From: UMGS1279 sp045630265 | Lineage (GTDB): Bacteria > Bacillota > Clostridia > Oscillospirales > Acutalibacteraceae | Assembly (NCBI GenBank): GCA_045630265.1 | Contig: JAZQSV010000048.1 | Location: 1 to 17,405, forward strand | DNA length: 17,405 nt | Direction of reading: 5' to 3' | In this document: positions 7,575 to 14,083 of the stretch, piece after piece | How positions within the stretch are numbered: the first letter of the stretch is position 1 | Layout: every line of letters starts with the position of its first letter | The notes under the pieces: generated by a model | The model's database searches: none | Told to the model about the DNA's origin: nothing | What the model saw: the letters and a program-made list of their open reading frames with translations, nothing else | Position numbers and translations under genes: made by a program

Positions 7575-7630
7575 TTCTTGCGTTTGTGAGGTACACGGTT
7601 TTATTAAATATTTTTCCTTTTTAGTCATAC

Positions 7631-7720
7631 TTAGGTTGGCTTTATAGGAATAATAAAATAAAACCTAAATCCTATAAAGCTGACCTCGGTCGGGTGGATT
7701 TTCTGCCCGACCTTGTTTTT
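7631..7720 (+). promoter_or_regulatory. structured malQ leader with long hairpin and terminator (possible attenuator or small RNA)
   Basis: The 282-base gap between the XRE gene and malQ has no convincing ORF. It holds a 17-bp stem with two wobble pairs (7633-7649 with 7670-7686, 20-base loop), then a 7-bp GC-rich stem (7688-7694 with 7706-7712) followed by TTGTTTTT, which looks like an intrinsic terminator 36 bases before the malQ start codon. Two alternative pairings exist: 7631-7637 with 7662-7668, and 7633-7639 with 7707-7713. The second would break the terminator. I do not recognise it as a known riboswitch or T-box. Confidence 0.55.
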
Positions 7721-7756
7721 TAACTGTTACTTTAAATTTAATTTAGGAGTGGTTTT

Positions 7757-9226
7757 TTGAGAGCATCCGGAATTTTAATGCCCGTTTTTTCTTTACCCGA
7801 AAACTACGGTATCGGTACGTTAGGTAACGAAGCATATAAGTTTATAGATTTTTTATCGAATTCGGGACAAAAATACTGGCAAATTTTACCCTTAGGGCCT
7901 ACTAGCTACGGTGATTCACCCTATCAGTCTTACTCTTCCTTTGCAGGTAATCCTTATTTTATAGACCTTGAATTACTCAAAAAAGAGGGTCTACTTGAAA
8001 AAAGTGAAATTGAAGGTTTTGATTTTGGAAACGACCCAAACTATATAGATTATTCTAAACTTTATAATAACAGATACACAGTTTTAAAGATTGCTTTTTC
8101 CCGTTTCACTAAAAATAATGACTACGAAAATTTCTTTAACTCAGAAAAGCACTGGCTTTTAGACTTTGCACTCTTTATGGCTTTAAAATCAAAAAACGGT
8201 GGTATACCATGGTACAATTTTAGTGAAGATTTAAAGCATAGAAACGAATCTGCGATAGAAAAAATACGTCAGGAATATGCATTAGAAATAGAATTTCAAT
8301 TTTTCATTCAATATGAATTTTTTAAACAGTACAGAGAGCTTAAAAACTATGCAAACTTCAAGGGCATAAAAATTATTGGTGATATACCGATTTATACGTC
8401 TTTTGACAGCGCGGATGTATGGTCATCTCCATCACAGTTTTTATTGGATGAAAATTTAAATCCAACCCTTGTTGCAGGTTGTCCCCCTGATAGTTTTGTC
8501 CCTAGCGGACAGCTTTGGGGAAACCCACTTTATAACTGGACGAAAATGAAAAACGATGGTTTCTCCTTTTGGAAAAAGCGACTTGATAAATGTCTTAAAA
8601 TGTACGACGTTGTTCGTATTGACCATTTTAGGGCTTTTGAGTCTTACTTTGCTATTCCATTTGGCAGTCCCGACGCCAGAAACGGGCACTGGGAAAAAGG
8701 GCCAGGCAGACACTTTTTTGATGAAATAAGAAAATGTTTTGGGGAAAATTTGCCCATAATAGCAGAAGATTTGGGACACATTACCCCTGAGGTTGAAAGT
8801 TTGCTTGAATATACAGGATTTCCCGGTATGAAAATAATGCAATTTGGATTTAGCGGCGATTATAATAACCCCTATCTCCCCCAGAATTATAAAAATAACT
8901 GTGTAGTTTATCTGGGCACACACGATAATCCCACCACACGCAGTTGGTTTGAATCACTCTCACACAATGAAAAATGTTTTCTTAAGAATTATTTAAACGA
9001 GCAAAATGAAAATAATATAATCGGTGCTCTAATCAATGCGGCACTAAACAGTGCGGGCGACACGGTCATATTAACAGTGCAGGACCTTTTAAACTTAAAA
9101 GATGAGGCAAGAATAAATACACCCGGAGCTGTTGGACAAAACTGGAAATGGAGAATGAGTAAAGATATTCTGACAAAAGAAATTGAGCAAAACCTTTATA
9201 AACTAACAAAAAACTCCGTAAGATAA
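7757..9226 (+). CDS. malQ: 4-alpha-glucanotransferase (amylomaltase)
   Basis: This 489-residue GH77 enzyme transfers alpha-1,4-glucan segments between maltooligosaccharides in the cytoplasm, for maltose/maltodextrin use and glycogen turnover. The N-terminus RASGILMPVFSLPENYGIGT and the stretch QILPLGPTSYGDSPYQ are typical. The catalytic residues are the nucleophile Asp289 (VRIDHFRAF), the acid/base Glu337 (IAEDLG) and Asp390 (GTHDNPTT); the 250s-loop region GQLWGNPLYNW is also present. Length is normal for the compact bacterial form. The start is TTG at 7757, with AGGAG 7 bases upstream; starting here keeps the conserved N-terminus. It stands alone between its leader and a shared terminator, with no malP or glg gene in view. 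Confidence 0.97.
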   Translation: MRASGILMPVFSLPENYGIGTLGNEAYKFIDFLSNSGQKYWQILPLGPTSYGDSPYQSYSSFAGNPYFIDLELLKKEGLLEKSEIEGFDFGNDPNYIDYSKLYNNRYTVLKIAFSRFTKNNDYENFFNSEKHWLLDFALFMALKSKNGGIPWYNFSEDLKHRNESAIEKIRQEYALEIEFQFFIQYEFFKQYRELKNYANFKGIKIIGDIPIYTSFDSADVWSSPSQFLLDENLNPTLVAGCPPDSFVPSGQLWGNPLYNWTKMKNDGFSFWKKRLDKCLKMYDVVRIDHFRAFESYFAIPFGSPDARNGHWEKGPGRHFFDEIRKCFGENLPIIAEDLGHITPEVESLLEYTGFPGMKIMQFGFSGDYNNPYLPQNYKNNCVVYLGTHDNPTTRSWFESLSHNEKCFLKNYLNEQNENNIIGALINAALNSAGDTVILTVQDLLNLKDEARINTPGAVGQNWKWRMSKDILTKEIEQNLYKLTKNSVR

Positions 9227-9227
9227 T

Positions 9228-9257
9228 AAAACCGCCGTAGAGTTCTACGGCGGTTTT
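9228..9257. terminator. bidirectional terminator between malQ and coaX
   Basis: A perfect 13-bp stem (9228-9240 with 9245-9257, core ACCGCCGTAG) and a 4-base loop lie between convergent stop codons. T-rich tails follow on both strands, so it serves malQ and coaX. Confidence 0.92.
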
Positions 9258-9259
9258 AT

Positions 9260-10024
9260 TTACATATTCTTTTTGTAAATTAGCATTAAGCCCTTTAAAA
9301 GCAGATCGTCATCTAAAATAATTTTGCGCTTACAAAGTGGTGTTAGAAGTCCGGCAAGACCACCAGTTGCAACAACTGTACAGCTTTGCCCAAGTTCATC
9401 TTCTATTCTTTCAATCACACCGTCCATACCTGCTGCCGTATAATAAAGAGTGCCACTTTTAAGGCAGTCAACAGTATTTGTGCCGATAACCTTTTGTGGC
9501 GGGTCAAAAGAAAAACGAGGAAGCTGTGCAGTACGGCTGATAAGCGCATCGGTAGAAACCGCCATGCCCGATAAAATCAGTCCGCCAACGTAGTTTTTCT
9601 TTTCATCAATAACCGAAAAGGTTGTTGCTGTGCCCATATCTATAATAATAAGCGGAGTGGGATATTCATTTATTCCGGCAACTGCATCTACAACAAGGTC
9701 GCTACCGAGCTGTTTGGGGTTATCAATTAAAATGCTAAGCCCGTTTTTAACACCTGGGCCAACAACAAGAGGTTTAACACCAAAACACTTTTCAATGGCC
9801 CTTTTAAAGGTGTTAGTAACCGAAGGAACAACCGAGGAAAGTACTGCGCCGTCTACGTCAGACGTTGTAAAGCCGTGTACTTCCAAAGCGGTTTTTACAG
9901 TAACCGAATATTCAAGGTCAGTTGCGGTTTGATTGGTAGATACCCTTTCTCTAAAAAGGATCTTATTATCACAAAAACCGCCTATTACAATGTTGGTATT
10001 GCCAATATCAACTGCTAAAACCAT
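9260..10024 (-). CDS. coaX: type III pantothenate kinase
   Basis: This 254-residue CoaX phosphorylates pantothenate, the first step of CoA synthesis; unlike types I and II it is not inhibited by CoA and needs a monovalent cation. The ASKHA-fold motifs are present: DIGNTN (6-11, phosphate loop, Asp6), LGSD (Asp109, the expected catalytic base), DMGTATTF (129-136) and GGLILSG (147-153), followed by TAQLPRF. The frame is open 33 codons further upstream into the preceding gene, but the ATG at 10024 begins the standard MVLAVDIGNTN N-terminus and has GGGGAG about 4 bases before it, overlapping the upstream stop region. It lies 10 bases after the S-component gene in the same operon. Confidence 0.96.
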   Translation of the reverse strand: MVLAVDIGNTNIVIGGFCDNKILFRERVSTNQTATDLEYSVTVKTALEVHGFTTSDVDGAVLSSVVPSVTNTFKRAIEKCFGVKPLVVGPGVKNGLSILIDNPKQLGSDLVVDAVAGINEYPTPLIIIDMGTATTFSVIDEKKNYVGGLILSGMAVSTDALISRTAQLPRFSFDPPQKVIGTNTVDCLKSGTLYYTAAGMDGVIERIEDELGQSCTVVATGGLAGLLTPLCKRKIILDDDLLLKGLMLIYKKNM

Positions 10025-10034
10025 AATGCTCCCC

Positions 10035-10694
10035 TCACCTTCTAATAAGGGATTTAGACTTTTTAATGGCCAAAACTGCGGCAGTAGTAATAAGCGCTGC
10101 AGTAATTGCCTCAAATACACCATTTGTGGTAACCGTTGTTAAAACAAGTGTCATAGCCGACTGAAAAACACCCTTTGCCGCGGCCATTTTATCTGCATAT
10201 ACGTCGCCAAAAAATATAAAAATAGCACCCATTACAAGAATGGTATTTGTAAAAGAGCCCAAAACTCCTGAAAGCAAAATATACAGTTTATCCTTTACCT
10301 TGCCGTTCCCAAAAAGCTTTATAAAACCTTTATAGACTAGGGCGGGTACCATACCGCAAATAATACGCGGAACAAAGCAAATAAAGAGCGCTACTAGCGC
10401 ACTTTTTGGGCCCATACCTAAAGAAAAAGCGGTAATAGGAGAAAAGCAAAAAGACAAAAGCCCCGGAGAAAGTGTATTATTTATTAAACTTGTAAGGCCA
10501 AAAACGCCACCAAGTATACCACCAAATTTGGCACCAAAGAGTATAGAGCCCACAATAACGGGGATATGTATTGTAGTTGCCTGAATTCCTATTGGGAGCT
10601 TAATGTAACCTACGTAGGGCAAGAACGAAAGCATTACTATTATTGCCGAAAACATAGCTAGCATAACAAGCTCCAAAGTTTTTGTTTTTTTCAT
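10035..10694 (-). CDS. ECF transporter S component, probably pantothenate-specific (PanT-like)
   Basis: This 219-residue membrane protein has about six hydrophobic segments and the hallmark central region TTIHIPVIVGSILFGAKFGG (40-59) with FGLTSLI just after, which is common in ECF vitamin-uptake S components. S components capture a vitamin and dock on a shared EcfA-EcfA'-EcfT energising module; that module is not in this window. Location directly before coaX (10-base gap) and divergent from coaBC makes pantothenate the likely substrate, but folate, riboflavin or other vitamins cannot be excluded from sequence alone. AGGAGG lies 8 bases before the ATG. The gene has a leader of about 139 bases with marked secondary structure. 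Confidence 0.85.
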   Translation of the reverse strand: MKKTKTLELVMLAMFSAIIVMLSFLPYVGYIKLPIGIQATTIHIPVIVGSILFGAKFGGILGGVFGLTSLINNTLSPGLLSFCFSPITAFSLGMGPKSALVALFICFVPRIICGMVPALVYKGFIKLFGNGKVKDKLYILLSGVLGSFTNTILVMGAIFIFFGDVYADKMAAAKGVFQSAMTLVLTTVTTNGVFEAITAALITTAAVLAIKKSKSLIRR

Positions 10695-10743
10695 CCCGAA
10701 AACCTCCTAATGTTATTTTTCTCAAAAAGAGAATTAATACATA

Positions 10744-10816
10744 CGTGCTCACCTTTTCACGGTCTGCAAGGTCAGATTCCCCAAAAAAGAATATCTGCCA
10801 AAAATGAATTTTGCAG
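10744..10816 (-). promoter_or_regulatory. structured 5' leader of the S-component/coaX operon, candidate RNA regulator
   Basis: Within the roughly 139-base leader, minus-strand CTGCAA (10811-10816) pairs with TTGCAG (10764-10769), enclosing a 9-bp bulged stem (10789-10799 with 10770-10779). Downstream, ACCTT (10768-10772) can pair with AAGGT (10751-10755) while CGTG (10758-10761) pairs with CACG (10744-10747), an H-type pseudoknot arrangement that overlaps and competes with the first stem. I do not recognise a known riboswitch consensus (TPP, THF, FMN and preQ1 do not fit). Drawn by eye without energy calculation. Confidence 0.4.
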
Positions 10817-10839
10817 GCAACGAAAATTAGAACAATAGC

Positions 10840-10868
10840 ATTGTAACACACTTTATCGCAAAAATCTA
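10840..10868 (-). promoter_or_regulatory. extended -10 promoter of the S-component/coaX operon
   Basis: On the minus strand TGTTACAAT gives an extended -10 (TACAAT at 10840-10845). Seventeen bases upstream is TAGATT (10863-10868), a weak -35 that forms half of the central palindrome. Predicted start is near 10833. Confidence 0.65.
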
Positions 10869-10877
10869 TAGATTTTT
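10860..10877. promoter_or_regulatory. 18-bp perfect palindrome between divergent CoA promoters (candidate operator)
   Basis: AAAAATCTATAGATTTTT is a perfect 9+9 palindrome. Its centre (10868.5) is exactly midway between the two -10 boxes (10840-10845 and 10892-10897), and each arm contains the -35 hexamer TAGATT of one promoter. A dimeric regulator here would control import and synthesis of CoA precursors together. The cognate protein is not identifiable. Confidence 0.55.
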
Positions 10878-10897
10878 TAAAACTTATATGCTATAAT
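10869..10897 (+). promoter_or_regulatory. extended -10 promoter of coaBC
   Basis: TGCTATAAT (TATAAT at 10892-10897) is a perfect extended -10, with TAGATT (10869-10874) 17 bases upstream as a weak -35. Transcription should start near 10904, which supports the TTG start of coaBC at 10936. Confidence 0.75.
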
Positions 10898-10935
10898 ACA
10901 CTAAATTGTATTTTCATTTAAAGGTGGTTTTAAAA

Positions 10936-12123
10936 TTGTTAACTGGTAAAACGGTTGTTTTGGGTGTTACCGGCAGTATTGCTGCATACAAAATTCCCAA
11001 CCTTGCGCGTATGCTTAAAAAACTTGGTGCTGACGTGCAGGTTATAATGACCAAAAATGCAACCAATTTTATAAATCCTATTACCTTTGAATCCCTTACC
11101 GGAAACAAATGTCTTGTAGATACGTTTGACCGTAATTTTGAGTATAGCGTTGAGCACGTTGCTCTTGCAAAAAAAGCAAGTGTATTTATGGTTGCTCCTG
11201 CCAGCGCAAACGTAATAGGAAAAATTGCAAGCGGTATAGCGGATGATATGCTTACTACCACAATTATGGCCTGCCCCTGCAAAAAGATTATCTCCCCCGC
11301 TATGAACCACAATATGTACCATAATCCCATTGTTGAGGATAATATTAAAAAGCTTGAATCTTACGGCTACGAAATTGTTCCCCCCGAATGCGGTATGCTG
11401 GCAAACGGTGATAACGGTGATGGTCGTATGCCAGAAGAAAAGGTGTTGTTCGACTACATTTTAAAGGAAATAGCAAAAGAGAAAGACCTGCTTGGCAAAA
11501 AGGTTTTGGTTACTGCTGGGGCTACCAGAGAAGCACTTGACCCCGTACGCTTTATTACAAACCATTCCAGCGGTAAAATGGGGGTAGCAGTGGCAAAGTG
11601 TGCTATGCTTCGCGGAGCTGACGTAACCCTAATCCACGGCAATATGGAGGTTGATCCTCCCCGCTTTGTAAAATCTATAGCGGTCACCTCTTCAGAGGAG
11701 ATGTTTAACGAGGTCACAAGCATAAGCGGTAATATAGATATTATTATTAAGGCCGCCGCAGTTTCGGACTATACCCCCGAAATGGTAAGCACCGAAAAAA
11801 TTAAAAAATCGGGCGATGACCTCTCCCTTTCCCTAAAACGCACCAAGGATATTTTAAAGTATTTAGGGCAAAACAAAAAAAGCGGTCAGATTATTTGCGG
11901 TTTTTCTATGGAAACACAAAATCTAATTGAAAATTCAGCCAAAAAACTTGAGTCGAAAAACTGTGATATAATTTGTGCCAACTCCATTTGTGAGGAAGGC
12001 GCCGGCTTTAAGGGTGATACAAATATTCTTACCATTATAACCAAAGATGGTAATGAAAAACTCCCCCTAATGACCAAAGAAGCCGCTGCAGATAAGGTTT
12101 TGGATAAAATTTTAGAGCTTTAA
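10936..12123 (+). CDS. coaBC: bifunctional phosphopantothenoylcysteine decarboxylase / phosphopantothenate-cysteine ligase
   Basis: This 395-residue Dfp joins phosphopantothenate to cysteine (CoaB half) and decarboxylates the product to 4'-phosphopantetheine (CoaC half, FMN-dependent). The CoaC part shows GVTGSIAAYK (10-19), active-site His74 (SVEHVALA), PASANVIGKIASGIADDML (88-106) and PAMNHNMY (121-128). The CoaB part shows VTAGATREALDPVRFITNHSS (from 192), AAAVSDYTP (273-281) and KIKK (288-291). The usual substrate-clamp motif ACGDxGxGRM reads ANGDNGDGRM here, so the Cys equivalent to E. coli Cys158 is Asn156, with Cys152 four residues earlier. I chose TTG at 10936 because AAGGTGG lies 8 bases upstream; the longer frame from 10906 would be almost leaderless. 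Confidence 0.95.
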   Translation: MLTGKTVVLGVTGSIAAYKIPNLARMLKKLGADVQVIMTKNATNFINPITFESLTGNKCLVDTFDRNFEYSVEHVALAKKASVFMVAPASANVIGKIASGIADDMLTTTIMACPCKKIISPAMNHNMYHNPIVEDNIKKLESYGYEIVPPECGMLANGDNGDGRMPEEKVLFDYILKEIAKEKDLLGKKVLVTAGATREALDPVRFITNHSSGKMGVAVAKCAMLRGADVTLIHGNMEVDPPRFVKSIAVTSSEEMFNEVTSISGNIDIIIKAAAVSDYTPEMVSTEKIKKSGDDLSLSLKRTKDILKYLGQNKKSGQIICGFSMETQNLIENSAKKLESKNCDIICANSICEEGAGFKGDTNILTIITKDGNEKLPLMTKEAAADKVLDKILEL

Positions 12124-12140
12124 ACTATTATTTAGACACA

Positions 12141-12169
12141 AAAACACCCTACATTACGTAGGGTGTTTT
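12141..12169. terminator. bidirectional terminator between coaBC and the flavodiiron gene
   Basis: A 12-bp perfect stem (12141-12152 with 12158-12169, core ACACCCTAC) with a 5-base loop lies between convergent genes, with T-rich sequence following on both strands. Confidence 0.9.
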
Positions 12170-12184
12170 AATTTTAGTTTATAT

Positions 12185-13975
12185 TTATTTTATTGCTTCA
12201 AAATCCGAAGCGCCGTGCTTACAAAGAGGACAAATGAAGTCCTCGGGCAAACTTTCGCCCTCATAAACGTAACCACAAATCTTACAAACAAAGCCCTTTT
12301 TGCCTTCAGTTTCTGGCTTTGGCTTTACGTTTTCAAGATAGTAGGTATAGGTCATAGTTGGTACGTCGGAAATAACCCTTGCCTCCTCAACACTGCAAAT
12401 AAACATACCGTGGGTATCTAAATCCACGTACTGTTCTACTTTCAGTGACATAAATGCATTTATATACCTTTTTAGAAAAACAAGGCCGTTATCAGAACGA
12501 AGAGGTGTACAGTCCGCGAACTTATCGGTGCTTCTTCCGCTTTTAAAGCCAAAGGTTTCAAACACACTAAATGGTGCATCGGTGTTAAGACAGTTTACGT
12601 TCATAATTCCTGTTTGTTTAATAATATGGTGGGAGTAATTTTCCTTATTTATTGTAACGGCAACGCGGTTGGGAGTATTAGTAACCTGAGTTATGGTATT
12701 AACAATAAGTCCGTTATCCTTTTTGCCGTCATTAGAGGTAACGACATATAGACCGTACCCAATTTTAAAAAGTGCAGTAAGATCGTTTTTATTTGCTGTT
12801 TCACTGCTCTGAGCAATATAATCGCGGCAAAGCTCATCGCTTAGATTTTCAATTTGTTCTTTGCTCTTATCACTAAGAGCCGATAGAACTGTAACTGTAT
12901 TTTCCGCAAGCTTCAAATTAGCTGATTTGGAAAGCATATCGTTCATTACCCTGGTGGCCATAGGTGCCCAGCTACCGTTTTCCATAAAGGCAACCGTTTT
13001 GTTTTTAAAGTTTCTTTCGGTAAGGTGATTGATAAACTCCCGCATATGTGGGAAAATTTCCGAATTATAGGTTGTGGTAGCCAAAATAAGTTTACTGTAC
13101 CTAAATGCCTCAGACACCACAAAGGACATATCGCTCCTTGCAAGGTCATAAACCAAAACCTTTGGTGCGCCCTTTTCCCTTAGCTTTTCTGCAAGCAACA
13201 TAACCGCCTTTTTGGTATTTCCATAAATGGAAGTGTAGGCAATTACAATTCCTTCTTCCTCAACGTTATATGAAGACCAAATATCATAAAGATTTATATA
13301 GTAACCTAAATTCTCAGAAAGAACGGGGCCGTGCAGAGGACAAATTTGTTTAATATCAAGCCCTGCCGCCTTTTTAAGAAGATTTTGCACCTGAACGCCA
13401 TATTTACCAACGATACCGATATAGTACCTTCTTGCTTCATCCGCCCAGTCTTCACTTACGTCTAAAGCACCGAATTTACCAAATCCGTCAGCAGAAAAAA
13501 GCACCTTATCAAAGCTATCATAGGTTACAATTACCTCAGGCCAATGAACCATTGGAGCGGCTACAAAGGTAAGTATGTGTTTTCCGAGAGATAAAGTATC
13601 CCCTTCCGAAACCATAATTCTACGCTCAGAAAAATCGGTGCCGAAAAAGTTATTTAACATTGCAAATGCCTTTACCGATGCAACGATGGTGGCATTTGGA
13701 TAATGCTTCATAAAATTGGCAATATTGGCCGAATGGTCTGGCTCCATATGTTGCACTATAAGAAAATCGGGGTTCCTCCCACCTAGAACAGACTCAATAT
13801 TATCAAGCCACTGATGTGTAAACCTTTGATCAACGGTATCCAGTATAGCAACCTTTTCATCCACAATTGCATAAGAATTATAAGAAATACCGTTTGGTAT
13901 TTTATATTGCCCCTCGAAAAGGTCGGTAATATGGTCGTTTACGCCTAAATATTTGATATCATCCGTTATAAACAT
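12185..13975 (-). CDS. fprA: flavodiiron protein fused to flavin reductase and rubredoxin domains
   Basis: Flavodiiron proteins reduce O2 to water or NO to N2O in anaerobes. This 596-residue version has four modules. A metallo-beta-lactamase-like diiron domain (about 1-235) carries the ligands H76-x-E78-x-D80, H144 (in MVHWPE), D163 (SADGFG) and H215 (PLHGP). A flavodoxin domain (about 242-390) has the FMN loop YTSIYGNT (248-255). A flavin-reductase-like domain follows at about 395-550. A C-terminal rubredoxin (561-596) has CKIC (564-567) and CPLC (582-585). The frame opens 4 codons earlier, at a TTG that is part of the GGAGG ribosome binding site, so the ATG at 13975 is the start. It has its own promoter. 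The rubredoxin likely makes electron delivery intramolecular; substrate preference cannot be read. Confidence 0.95.
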   Translation of the reverse strand: MFITDDIKYLGVNDHITDLFEGQYKIPNGISYNSYAIVDEKVAILDTVDQRFTHQWLDNIESVLGGRNPDFLIVQHMEPDHSANIANFMKHYPNATIVASVKAFAMLNNFFGTDFSERRIMVSEGDTLSLGKHILTFVAAPMVHWPEVIVTYDSFDKVLFSADGFGKFGALDVSEDWADEARRYYIGIVGKYGVQVQNLLKKAAGLDIKQICPLHGPVLSENLGYYINLYDIWSSYNVEEEGIVIAYTSIYGNTKKAVMLLAEKLREKGAPKVLVYDLARSDMSFVVSEAFRYSKLILATTTYNSEIFPHMREFINHLTERNFKNKTVAFMENGSWAPMATRVMNDMLSKSANLKLAENTVTVLSALSDKSKEQIENLSDELCRDYIAQSSETANKNDLTALFKIGYGLYVVTSNDGKKDNGLIVNTITQVTNTPNRVAVTINKENYSHHIIKQTGIMNVNCLNTDAPFSVFETFGFKSGRSTDKFADCTPLRSDNGLVFLKRYINAFMSLKVEQYVDLDTHGMFICSVEEARVISDVPTMTYTYYLENVKPKPETEGKKGFVCKICGYVYEGESLPEDFICPLCKHGASDFEAIK

Positions 13976-14009
13976 ATTTACCTCCAAAGATAATAGTTTC
14001 TATAAAGTT

Positions 14010-14038
14010 ATTTTACCAAAAAAACACTAATTTTTCAA
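14010..14038 (-). promoter_or_regulatory. promoter of the flavodiiron gene
   Basis: On the minus strand TTGAAA (14033-14038), a 17-base spacer and TAAAAT (14010-14015) give a good promoter with a leader of about 30 bases. No Fur, PerR or Rex-type box stood out. Confidence 0.72.
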
Positions 14039-14053
14039 TAGACTAAAATAAAA

Positions 14054-14079
14054 AAATGGGGAGAAAATTCTCCCCATTT
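14054..14079 (-). terminator. intrinsic terminator of the CorC-family gene
   Basis: A perfect 12-bp stem (14054-14065 with 14068-14079, core ATGGGGAG) is followed on the minus strand by a long T-run. It starts 4 bases after the stop codon. Confidence 0.92.
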
Positions 14080-14083
14080 AAAC

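Noticed and set aside
7586..7624. 12-codon GTG ORF in the malQ leader as a possible leader peptide
   Set aside because: No ribosome binding site precedes it, and the codons show no run of any one amino acid or acidic start.
7631..7720. T-box or known riboswitch before malQ
   Set aside because: The T-box sequence (TGGNACCGCGG-like) and any known aptamer core are missing; only hairpins and a terminator can be supported.
8456..8923. 155-residue open frame on the minus strand inside malQ
   Set aside because: It is antisense to conserved catalytic parts of malQ and resembles no protein family; a shadow frame.
10600..10851. 83-residue open frame on the minus strand over the S-component leader
   Set aside because: It overlaps the S-component gene out of frame, would begin before the predicted transcript start, and has no ribosome site.
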